Part shown: piece by piece, positions 5,908 through 11,569 of the stretch
How the letters are laid out: every line of letters begins with the position of its first letter
Numbering within the stretch: the stretch's first letter is position 1
From: Clostridia bacterium
GTDB taxonomy: Bacteria; Bacillota; Clostridia; Lutisporales; Lutisporaceae
Direction of reading: 5' to 3'
Assembly (NCBI GenBank): GCA_029256365.1
Contig: JAQSYB010000028.1
Span: 1 to 11,569, forward strand
Length of the DNA: 11,569 nt
Made by a program: the position numbers and the translations under genes
Notes under the pieces: model-generated
What the model was told of the DNA's origin: nothing
Database searches by the model: none
Seen by the model: only the letters and a program-made list of their open reading frames with translations

Positions 5908-7701
5908 ATGGAAATGTATCGTTCACATGTTATGGTTTGCAGGGGTACAGGATGTACATCCTCAAATTCAGAGCAAATCGTGAAGAATTTTGAAGAATTA
6001 CTAAAGCAGCATGGCTTAGAAAATGAAGTGGTTGTTGAGAGAACAGGGTGTTTCGGTCTATGTGCTTTAGGTCCAATAGTTATAATTTACCCTGAAGCGT
6101 CCTTCTATAGCCTAGTAAAACCAGAGGATGTAGAAGAAATAGTAAATGAACATTTAATCAAAGGTAGAGTTGTAAAGAGACTTCTTTATGCAGAAACAAT
6201 AGAAAATGATACAATCAAGTCAATTGATGATGTTGATTTCTACAAGAAGCAGGTAAGAATTGCATTAAGAAACTGTGGGGTTATTAACCCTGAAAATATT
6301 GATGAGTATATCGCTTTTGACGGCTACAAAGCTTTGGAAAAAGTATTGACAGGCATGAAGCCAACTGAAGTGATAGACACCATTAAAAAGTCTGGACTAA
6401 GAGGAAGAGGCGGCGGTGGATTCCCTACAGGTACAAAATGGGAGTTTGCAGCAAAATCACAAGCTGATCAAAAGTATGTACTTTGCAATGCTGATGAAGG
6501 TGACCCAGGTGCCTTCATGGACAGAAGCGTACTAGAGGGAGACCCTCATGCTGTTATAGAAGCGATGACAATTGCGGCATATGCAATCGGTTCAAGCCAA
6601 GGATATGTTTATGTAAGAGCAGAGTACCCAATAGCGGTTAAGAGATTGGCAATCGCCATTAGTCAGGCAAGAGAATATGGACTTCTAGGCCAAAATATAA
6701 TGGGTACAGATTTTAATTTTGATTTAGAAATAAGATTGGGTGCAGGTGCCTTTGTATGTGGAGAGGAAACAGCACTAATCGCTTCCATAGAAGGGGAGAG
6801 AGGTATGCCAAGACCAAGACCTCCATTCCCAGCAGTAAAAGGCTTGTTTGGCAAACCAACAATACTGAACAACGTAGAAACCTATGCAAACATACCACAA
6901 ATCATCAACAATGGTGCTGAATGGTTTGCTGCTATGGGTACAGAAAAGTCAAAGGGTACTAAGGTATTCGCACTTGGCGGTAAAATAAATAATACAGGTC
7001 TTGTTGAAGTGCCAATGGGAACTACAATGAGAGAGGTTATATTTGAAATTGGCGGCGGTATACCAAATGGTAAGAAGTTCAAAGCTGCACAAACTGGCGG
7101 ACCTTCCGGTGGATGTATCCCAATGGAGCATATTGATGTTCCCATTGATTATGATAATTTAATAGCCTTGGGATCCATGATGGGCTCAGGCGGACTTATC
7201 GTAATGGATGAAGACAACTGTATGGTAGATATCGCGAGATTCTTCCTTGACTTCACAGTTGATGAGTCCTGTGGAAAATGTACACCATGTCGTGAAGGTA
7301 CAAAGAGAATGCTAGATATTCTAGAAAAAATAGTGGAGGGCAAGGGTCAAGAGGGAGATATTGAAAAGCTTGAGACTCTAGCAAATACGATTAAGAATTC
7401 AGCTCTTTGCGGACTTGGTCAAACAGCTCCAAACCCAGTACTTTCAACTTTAAAGTACTTTAGAGATGAGTATGAAGCTCATATTTATGATAAAAAATGT
7501 CCTGCAGGAGTTTGTCAAGGCTTGGCAAAATACACAATTATTGAAGACAAATGTAAGGGCTGTGGTATCTGTGCGAAGCAGTGTCCAGTTACTGCAATAT
7601 CCGGCAAGCCAAAAACACCTTATATCATTGAACACGAAAAATGTGCGAAATGCGGTGTGTGTTTAGAAAAATGTCCATTTGGTGCAATTATTAAAGCTTA
7701 A
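5908..7701 (+). CDS. hydB: HydB/NuoF-like NAD(P)H- and FMN-binding subunit of an electron-bifurcating complex
   Basis: A 597-residue protein with the full HydB domain order. Residues 1-90 are a thioredoxin-like 2Fe-2S domain (C11-x4-C16, C48-x3-C52). Residues about 120-440 are the NuoF core with GRGGGGFPTGTKW (166-178) for nucleotide/FMN binding and NADEGDPGAFMDRS (194-207). A [4Fe-4S] site follows (C455-x2-C458-x2-C461 and C501). The C-terminus carries a 2x[4Fe-4S] ferredoxin (C549-C552-C555-C559; C579-C582-C585-C589), with a further CPAGVC pair (531-536). HydB oxidises or reduces pyridine nucleotide at FMN and is the flavin subunit of HydABC-type bifurcating hydrogenases; plain NuoF lacks the terminal ferredoxin domain. 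The ATG follows AGGAGGT. Normally hydA comes next; here a terminator follows after 7 bases. The catalytic partner must lie elsewhere or be a different enzyme. Confidence 0.93.
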   Translation: MEMYRSHVMVCRGTGCTSSNSEQIVKNFEELLKQHGLENEVVVERTGCFGLCALGPIVIIYPEASFYSLVKPEDVEEIVNEHLIKGRVVKRLLYAETIENDTIKSIDDVDFYKKQVRIALRNCGVINPENIDEYIAFDGYKALEKVLTGMKPTEVIDTIKKSGLRGRGGGGFPTGTKWEFAAKSQADQKYVLCNADEGDPGAFMDRSVLEGDPHAVIEAMTIAAYAIGSSQGYVYVRAEYPIAVKRLAIAISQAREYGLLGQNIMGTDFNFDLEIRLGAGAFVCGEETALIASIEGERGMPRPRPPFPAVKGLFGKPTILNNVETYANIPQIINNGAEWFAAMGTEKSKGTKVFALGGKINNTGLVEVPMGTTMREVIFEIGGGIPNGKKFKAAQTGGPSGGCIPMEHIDVPIDYDNLIALGSMMGSGGLIVMDEDNCMVDIARFFLDFTVDESCGKCTPCREGTKRMLDILEKIVEGKGQEGDIEKLETLANTIKNSALCGLGQTAPNPVLSTLKYFRDEYEAHIYDKKCPAGVCQGLAKYTIIEDKCKGCGICAKQCPVTAISGKPKTPYIIEHEKCAKCGVCLEKCPFGAIIKA

Positions 7702-7708
7702 AAATGAG

Positions 7709-7748
7709 AGGTCAAATCAGCAGTTGTAAGTGCTGATCTGACCTTTTT
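7709..7748 (+). terminator. Rho-independent terminator of the hyd operon (overlaps the convergent gene)
   Basis: The arms AGGTCA-a-ATCAGCA (7709-7722) and TGCTGAT-c-TGACCT (7731-7744) pair over 13 bp with one A/C mismatch, close an 8-base loop, and run into TTTT (7745-7748). It begins 7 bases after the hydB stop codon. The minus-strand side offers a T tract after a few bases (complement of AAAA at 7701-7704), so it may work both ways. The last codons and stop of the minus-strand gene lie within the hairpin. Confidence 0.92.
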
Positions 7749-8244
7749 CATTCATATCAATAATAAAGCAGTTGTCGGGTTTTTCTAAGCACAACTGCTT
7801 TGTTTTTTGCGCCAAATTTACCATATTCATATATGAACGCTGTGCGCCCATTACCAAAAGAGGCACACCAATAAAATCAATTTTTAGCCCTCTTGAGAAA
7901 AAACCTCCAAAGGTCATAGGAAGAGGCACAGTTCCAGATGTATTTACATAAGCAAAACCCTCATTTACATGATATAACTTATGCATTTCCATAGTTAGAT
8001 TTCTCATAGCCGGTATGAGCGCCCTTGACGTTCCTCTGCCTATGGTATATACTTTATTACCGTATTCATCTACTCCATGGAATATTAGAGTTCCCATATC
8101 TTTGTATCTCAGTTTATTAAAGTATTTTGTGTTTAACAGCTCCTGTTTTGATGGTATACTATCAGAAGGAAGAATACCTAAATGGACTGAAGATGTTAAT
8201 ATAGATGAATGCGTTCCTCCATAGCAGTTGTATATTATTATCAT
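7717..8244 (-). CDS. DUF3189 family protein
   Basis: A 175-residue protein that begins MIIIYNCYGGTHSS, the hallmark start of the DUF3189 family found in spore-forming Firmicutes, followed by the HLGILPSDSIPSKQELL segment (22-38). No transmembrane segment, metal site or known catalytic motif can be assigned with confidence; a hydrophobic first strand followed by a glycine-rich turn resembles a nucleotide-binding start, but this is only a resemblance. The start ATG (complement of 8242-8244) has AGGTGA 7 bases upstream on its strand. The gene stands alone between the hyd and rnf operons, convergent to hyd and divergent from rnf. Its 3' end overlaps the hyd terminator. Function unknown. Confidence 0.82.
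   Translation of the reverse strand: MIIIYNCYGGTHSSILTSSVHLGILPSDSIPSKQELLNTKYFNKLRYKDMGTLIFHGVDEYGNKVYTIGRGTSRALIPAMRNLTMEMHKLYHVNEGFAYVNTSGTVPLPMTFGGFFSRGLKIDFIGVPLLVMGAQRSYMNMVNLAQKTKQLCLEKPDNCFIIDMNEKGQISTYNC
7765..7808 (+). terminator. Second terminator-like hairpin, inside the antisense of the DUF3189 gene
   Basis: AAAGCAGTTGT (7765-7775) and ACAACTGCTTT (7791-7801) are an 11-bp perfect inverted repeat with a 15-base loop, followed by G and TTTTTT (7803-7808). A T-G wobble and further A-T pairs can lengthen the stem. The T run is on the plus strand only, so it would stop read-through from the hyd operon. It lies wholly within the minus-strand coding sequence (near codons for KQLC and DNCFI). 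Confidence 0.65.
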
Positions 8245-8357
8245 GCAAATTTCACCTCATGTATATTATTTACGATATGAAAAATAATATCCATTGTAAT
8301 GGAAATTGATGGATGAAATATACGGAAAGGCTAGAATTTATCACATTTAGAGGACTA

Positions 8358-8375
8358 TTGTTAAATAATAAACTA
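8358..8375. promoter_or_regulatory. Rex-like operator upstream of rnfC
   Basis: TTGTTAA (8358-8364), ATAA, TAAACTA (8369-8375) matches TTGTTAA-N4-TTAACAA at 12 of 14 positions, the same score as the site before hydC. Its left half doubles as a possible -35 (TTGTTA, with TATACA at 8382-8387 after 18 bases). It lies about 125 bases upstream of the stronger TTGACA promoter, so it would act on the upstream promoter or on the divergent gene. Confidence 0.45.
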
Positions 8376-8478
8376 AGATTGTATACAGGATTTTTTTTTA
8401 TGATGTCGAATAAAATCTAATTGGGTTGAAATAAAACTCAGTTATTTTTATTATTTTTACATTTATTTATAATGTACA

Positions 8479-8495
8479 AATAGAAGGCTTCTATT
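8479..8495. promoter_or_regulatory. 17-bp palindrome adjoining the rnf promoter
   Basis: AATAGAAG-G-CTTCTATT is a perfect 8+8 palindrome with a one-base centre, ending 5 bases before the TTGACA -35 box. A loop of one base rules out an RNA hairpin of full length, so a DNA-binding site for a dimeric regulator is the more natural reading. The regulator is not known. Confidence 0.5.
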
Positions 8496-8500
8496 CACAT

Positions 8501-8529
8501 TTGACACCTAAGATAGCCTTTCGTAAAAT
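8501..8529 (+). promoter_or_regulatory. Sigma-A promoter of the rnf operon
   Basis: A perfect TTGACA (8501-8506), a 17-base spacer and TAAAAT (8524-8529, 5/6) form a near-consensus promoter. Transcription would begin near 8536, giving a leader of about 100 bases before rnfC. The inverted repeat ATGCATA (8528-8534) / TATGCAT (8569-8575) flanks the start site. Confidence 0.75.
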
Positions 8530-8637
8530 GCATAAGCTTGAATTTGTTTTATGAAATTTAGGTTTTCCTATGCATCTTACAACAGCAGAAGTAAAGCACT
8601 GCACTAAAAAACTCATATTTTACAAGGGGTGAGCATA

Positions 8638-9975
8638 TTGAGCATGAAGAAACTGACATTTAAAGGCGGAACTCATCCACCGCATAGCAAAAAGGCAACT
8701 GAAAAGCTGGCTCTTGAAAAAGCCAATGCACCTAAAACAGTTGTAATTCCGATGCAACAGCATATTGGAGCACCATGTGATCCAATAGTCGCAGTCGGGG
8801 ATGAGGTCAAGGTAGGACAAAAGATTGGAGAAGCTAAGGGCTTCGTATCCGTTCCAGTACATTCTAGTGTATCTGGAAAGGTTACTGCTATAGAACCAAG
8901 AATGTACAGCGGTGGAACAAAGGTTACGTGTGTTGTGATTGAATCCGATATGCAGGATACAATACATGAAAGTGTTACATCAAAGGGAAGCTTGGAAGCT
9001 CTATCAGCAGACGACATCAAGAATATTATTAAAGAAGCTGGTATAGTAGGTATGGGTGGAGCAGCATTTCCTACTCATGTTAAGCTAGCACCACCACCTG
9101 AAAAGAATGTAGATACAGTTATTCTAAATGGTGCAGAGTGTGAGCCTTATTTGACAGCGGATCACAGGTTAATGCTAGAGAATCCAGAGGATGTAGTTTT
9201 AGGACTTCAAGCATTTATGAAGGTATTAAATGTATCTAAGGGTTATATCGGTATTGAAGACAACAAAGTGGATGCCATTGAAGTAATGCAAAAGGCAGCC
9301 CAGGGTAAAGCTGGAATTGAAGTAGTTGTATTGCATGCGAAGTATCCACAAGGTGCTGAAAAGCAGCTTATAAATGCATGTACAGGCAGAGAAGTGCCAT
9401 CAGGCGGATTGCCAGCTGATGCAGGCGTAGTGGTAAACAACGTTGGTACAGCTGCGGCAGTGGCAAAAGCTATAAAGACTGGTATGCCGCTGGTAGAAAG
9501 AATTGTGACAATAACAGGTGCAGGAATTAACAATCCTAAGAACCTGCTTGTAAAGATTGGGACAAACTTTAGAGAAGTAGTAGATCAATGCGGTGGTTTT
9601 AAAGGTAATCCACAAAAAATTATTGCAGGTGGTCCAATGATGGGTATAGCACAATTTCATATTGATATTCCTGTTATTAAAGGTACTTCCGGTATATTGG
9701 TATTGAGTGAAGAAGAAGCTAGATTACCAGAATCATCAAACTGTATAAGATGCGGCAAATGTGTAGATGTTTGTCCAATCAATCTTATGCCTGCTGGTTT
9801 AAGTGCTCACGCTTTGCTTGATAATTATGATCAAGCTGAAGGTTTGCATGCTATGGATTGTATCGAATGCGGCAGTTGTTCCTTTGTCTGTCCTGCCAAG
9901 AGACCATTGGTTGAATCCATAAGACTAGCGAAAAGGGAAATTTTAGCGAAACGCAGGAAAGCTCAAGCTAAGTAA
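8638..9975 (+). CDS. rnfC: RnfC, NADH- and Fe-S-binding subunit of the Rnf complex
   Basis: The product is 445 residues from the TTG at 8638. It opens with LTFKGGTHPPHSKK (6-19), the typical RnfC N-terminus, followed by a barrel-sandwich domain (about 30-105), a NuoF-like nucleotide/FMN fold with GMGGAAFPTHVKL (138-150) and GAECEPYLTADHRLM (165-179), an SLBB-like region, and two [4Fe-4S] motifs: C369-C372-C375-C379 and C408-C411-C414-C418. RnfC is the peripheral subunit where electrons reach NAD+. Start choice: the ribosome binding site (AAGGGGTGA, 8624-8632) is 5 bases from the TTG at 8638 and 11 from the ATG at 8644; GTG at 8629 lies within it. The TTG is slightly preferred. First gene of a C-D-G-E order, the usual clostridial arrangement. 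Confidence 0.94.
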   Translation: MSMKKLTFKGGTHPPHSKKATEKLALEKANAPKTVVIPMQQHIGAPCDPIVAVGDEVKVGQKIGEAKGFVSVPVHSSVSGKVTAIEPRMYSGGTKVTCVVIESDMQDTIHESVTSKGSLEALSADDIKNIIKEAGIVGMGGAAFPTHVKLAPPPEKNVDTVILNGAECEPYLTADHRLMLENPEDVVLGLQAFMKVLNVSKGYIGIEDNKVDAIEVMQKAAQGKAGIEVVVLHAKYPQGAEKQLINACTGREVPSGGLPADAGVVVNNVGTAAAVAKAIKTGMPLVERIVTITGAGINNPKNLLVKIGTNFREVVDQCGGFKGNPQKIIAGGPMMGIAQFHIDIPVIKGTSGILVLSEEEARLPESSNCIRCGKCVDVCPINLMPAGLSAHALLDNYDQAEGLHAMDCIECGSCSFVCPAKRPLVESIRLAKREILAKRRKAQAK

Positions 9976-9990
9976 TAGGGGGGTAAAAAG

Positions 9991-10944
9991 TTGGAAAACG
10001 GTAGATTTTTAGTATCATCCTCACCTCACATAAGATCAGGTGAGTCTACTCAACGAATTATGATGGATGTTGCAATTGCACTATTACCTGCTCTTTTTTC
10101 AGGCATCTGGTTTTTTGGGTTAAGAGCATTAATGATGACAATTGTAGCTGTAGTTTTTGCAGTTGCATCCGAAGTAGTCATGCAGAAGGTAATGAAAAGA
10201 CCTGTAACTGTAAAAGACTTCAGTGCTGTTGTAACAGGTATGTTAATAGCATTTAACGTTCCGTCTACTTTGCCATTATGGATGGTAGCAATCGGTGCGA
10301 TATTTGCAATAGTAATCGTTAAGCAGTGCTTTGGCGGAGTGGGACATAATTTCATTAACCCAGCTTTGGCTGCAAGAGCTATGCTTTTGGCATCATGGCC
10401 AGTTGATATGACAGCATGGGTAACACCAGGCGTTGATGCAGTAACAACAGCAACACCTTTGGCACTAATCAAAGGAACAGAAGCAGTTAATGTAGTTTTG
10501 CCAAATGTAATGGATTTATTTGTAGGAAATGTTGGAGGCTGTATAGGTGAAACTTCAGCTTTGGCGCTTTTAATTGGCGGACTTTACCTACTTTATAGAA
10601 AGGTAATAAGCTATAGAATACCTGTTATATACATTGCGACTGTAGGAGTTTTCGCATTTATGTTCAGCGGATTTGATTTATCCTACGTGCCATATCATGT
10701 ATTTGCAGGCGGTTTATTCCTAGGTGCCATCTTTATGGCGACTGATTATTCATCTTCACCTATGACTGCAAAGGGTCAAATCATATTTGCCATAGGTTGT
10801 GGATTCTTAACTTCAGTTATCAGGTTCTTTGGCGGATATCCAGAAGGCGTATCCTATTCAATATTGCTTATGAATATTGCAACGCCTCTAATTGACAGAT
10901 TTACTTTACCAAGAAAGTTTGGGGAGGTGAAGAAGAGTGCGTGA
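9991..10944 (+). CDS. rnfD: RnfD, flavin-binding membrane subunit of the Rnf complex
   Basis: A 317-residue polytopic membrane protein of usual length, with hydrophobic segments around 27-62, 80-110, 185-202, 209-227, 236-252 and 262-300. It shows the family N-terminus VSSSPHIRSGEST (8-20), FGGVGHNFINPALAARA (114-130) and the flavinylation motif DAVTTATPLA (149-158); Thr155 is the likely residue carrying FMN through a phosphoester bond, inferred from RnfD/NqrB relatives. It works with RnfG in the electron path coupled to Na+ or H+ transport. The start is TTG at 9991 after an AGGGGGG site; no better in-frame start is near the conserved N-terminus. It overlaps rnfG by 8 bases, which suggests coupled translation. 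Confidence 0.94.
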   Translation: MENGRFLVSSSPHIRSGESTQRIMMDVAIALLPALFSGIWFFGLRALMMTIVAVVFAVASEVVMQKVMKRPVTVKDFSAVVTGMLIAFNVPSTLPLWMVAIGAIFAIVIVKQCFGGVGHNFINPALAARAMLLASWPVDMTAWVTPGVDAVTTATPLALIKGTEAVNVVLPNVMDLFVGNVGGCIGETSALALLIGGLYLLYRKVISYRIPVIYIATVGVFAFMFSGFDLSYVPYHVFAGGLFLGAIFMATDYSSSPMTAKGQIIFAIGCGFLTSVIRFFGGYPEGVSYSILLMNIATPLIDRFTLPRKFGEVKKSA

Positions 10945-11521
10945 TTATATTAGATTATCTGGCGTACTTTTCATTGTTTGTGCGATTGCAGCTGTGCTTT
11001 TAGGTTTTACAAATGAAGTTACTTTTGAGAAAATAGCTGCACAGATAGAGAAAGCCAATAATGAAGCAAGACAAATAGTACTTCCAGCATCAGATGAATT
11101 TACGAAGCTTGATGAGACTAAGTTGGCAGAAATCAAAGCAAACCCTGATTACAGCATAGTTAGAGATGTTTATGAAGCAAAAACAGGAGGCAGCCTTTCA
11201 GGTTATACTGTTATGGTAGCACCCAAGGGTTATGGCGGCGCGATTGAAATGATTGTCGGTGTTGATGCAAATGGTACAGTTCAAGGTATTAAAATTGGTA
11301 CAAACAATGAAACACCTGGATTGGGTAAAAATGCAGAAAAACCGGCTTTTAGCGACCAATACAAGAACAAGACTTGGGATAGCCAAATTAGTGTAATAAA
11401 AAGTGGCACTCCAAAGGAAAATGAAATATCTGCAATAGCAGGTTCTACAATTACATCAAAAGCTGTTACTGAAGGTGTAAATAAGGCTATGGCAGTTGCA
11501 AAAGATTTGCTAAGTAAATAA
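10937..11521 (+). CDS. rnfG: RnfG, covalent-FMN subunit of the Rnf complex
   Basis: A 194-residue protein with one N-terminal membrane anchor (about 7-25) and an extracytoplasmic FMN-binding domain. The conserved segments are NNETPGLGKNAEKPAF (123-138) and AIAGSTITSKAV (166-177). The latter corresponds to the S-G-A-T flavinylation motif, here A168-G169-S170-T171, with Thr171 the likely FMN attachment site (inferred from the family). Attachment needs a flavin transferase (ApbE), which is not in this window. The GTG start is supported by GGGGAGGTGA (10921-10930) 6 bases upstream, inside the end of rnfD. It is followed by rnfE after 23 bases. Confidence 0.93.
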   Translation: MRDYIRLSGVLFIVCAIAAVLLGFTNEVTFEKIAAQIEKANNEARQIVLPASDEFTKLDETKLAEIKANPDYSIVRDVYEAKTGGSLSGYTVMVAPKGYGGAIEMIVGVDANGTVQGIKIGTNNETPGLGKNAEKPAFSDQYKNKTWDSQISVIKSGTPKENEISAIAGSTITSKAVTEGVNKAMAVAKDLLSK

Positions 11522-11544
11522 TCTACGATGTTGGAGGTGGAAAG

Positions 11545-11569
11545 ATGAGTTTATTTAAAGACTTCAGCA
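11545..11569 (+). CDS. rnfE: RnfE, membrane subunit of the Rnf complex (5' fragment)
   Basis: Only eight codons are inside the window (MSLFKDFS), cut by its edge. The start is preceded by GGAGGTGG (11533-11540). The fragment alone is too short for a firm call; the identity rests on its position after rnfC-rnfD-rnfG and on the resemblance to RnfE N-termini. Confidence 0.75.

Larger units (their letters stand above)
8245..8637. other. 393-bp intergenic regulatory region between divergent DUF3189 and rnfC
   Basis: No open reading frame of note on either strand. The region is very AT-rich and carries a short dyad CCATT-GT-AATGG (around 8291-8302), a Rex-like site, a T9 run (8391-8399) without a stem, a 17-bp palindrome, a near-consensus promoter and an inverted ATGCATA repeat; the main items are listed separately. 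No known riboswitch was recognised in the roughly 100-base leader of rnfC. Confidence 0.7.

Noticed and set aside
4460..7701. Part of a respiratory complex I (nuo) operon
   Set aside because: No nuo membrane subunits are present, the HydB-type C-terminal ferredoxin domain is fused to the NuoF core, and the intervening ATPase and 2Fe-2S genes are typical of bifurcating-hydrogenase operons.
8391..8399. Run of nine T as a terminator
   Set aside because: No stable stem precedes it; only the short GTATAC palindrome lies upstream, and it sits ahead of a promoter region with no gene reading into it on the plus strand.
8536..8637. Riboswitch in the rnfC leader
   Set aside because: The leader is AT-rich, no known aptamer core was recognised, and no terminator or anti-terminator pair is evident before the ribosome binding site.
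10050..10472. 140-codon open frame on the minus strand
   Set aside because: It is antisense to rnfD and rich in Ala/Thr/Ile as expected from a shadow of a membrane protein gene; no family features.

Overview
The window comes from a low-GC, anaerobic, probably spore-forming member of the Firmicutes (Clostridia). The evidence is AT-rich intergenic DNA, strong GGAGG-type ribosome binding sites, frequent GTG/TTG starts, a SPOR-domain gene, a DUF3189 gene, and a dense set of iron-sulfur redox proteins (bifurcating-hydrogenase-type and Rnf subunits). I do not commit to a genus.

Layout. Positions 1-108 hold two copies of a GC-rich hairpin-forming repeat with a 63-bp period. Positions 225-4224 (+) form one tight gene cluster: SPOR-domain membrane protein, DRTGG-domain protein, RsbW-like ATPase, ferredoxin/[FeFe]-hydrogenase-like protein, second DRTGG-domain protein, PHP-domain phosphoesterase. 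A promoter region (4225-4459) leads into a second operon, 4460-7701 (+): HydC (NuoE-like), GHKL ATPase, small thioredoxin-like 2Fe-2S protein, HydB (NuoF-like). This operon ends in a strong terminator without the catalytic subunit gene hydA that normally follows hydB. A DUF3189 gene (7717-8244) lies on the minus strand, convergent to hydB, and its coding sequence carries two plus-strand terminator-like hairpins. After a 393-bp regulatory region with a near-consensus promoter, the rnf operon runs to the end of the window: rnfC, rnfD, rnfG and the first codons of rnfE.

How the genes work together (inference from family knowledge). HydB and HydC carry the NAD(P)H/FMN and Fe-S part of an electron-bifurcating complex that links NADH and ferredoxin to a catalytic partner. 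Rnf oxidises reduced ferredoxin with NAD+ and pumps Na+ or H+. Both systems therefore set the ferredoxin/NADH balance. The 1069-4224 cluster looks like a redox or H2 sensing and signalling cassette built round a hydrogenase-like protein whose active-site motifs are altered. Both the hyd and the rnf upstream regions carry a 12/14 match to the Rex (NADH/NAD+ sensor) operator, which would give joint redox control.

Most worth checking: the missing hydA, the altered H-cluster motifs, the paired Rex-like sites, the hairpins inside the antisense of the DUF3189 gene, and the unexplained repeat at the left edge.
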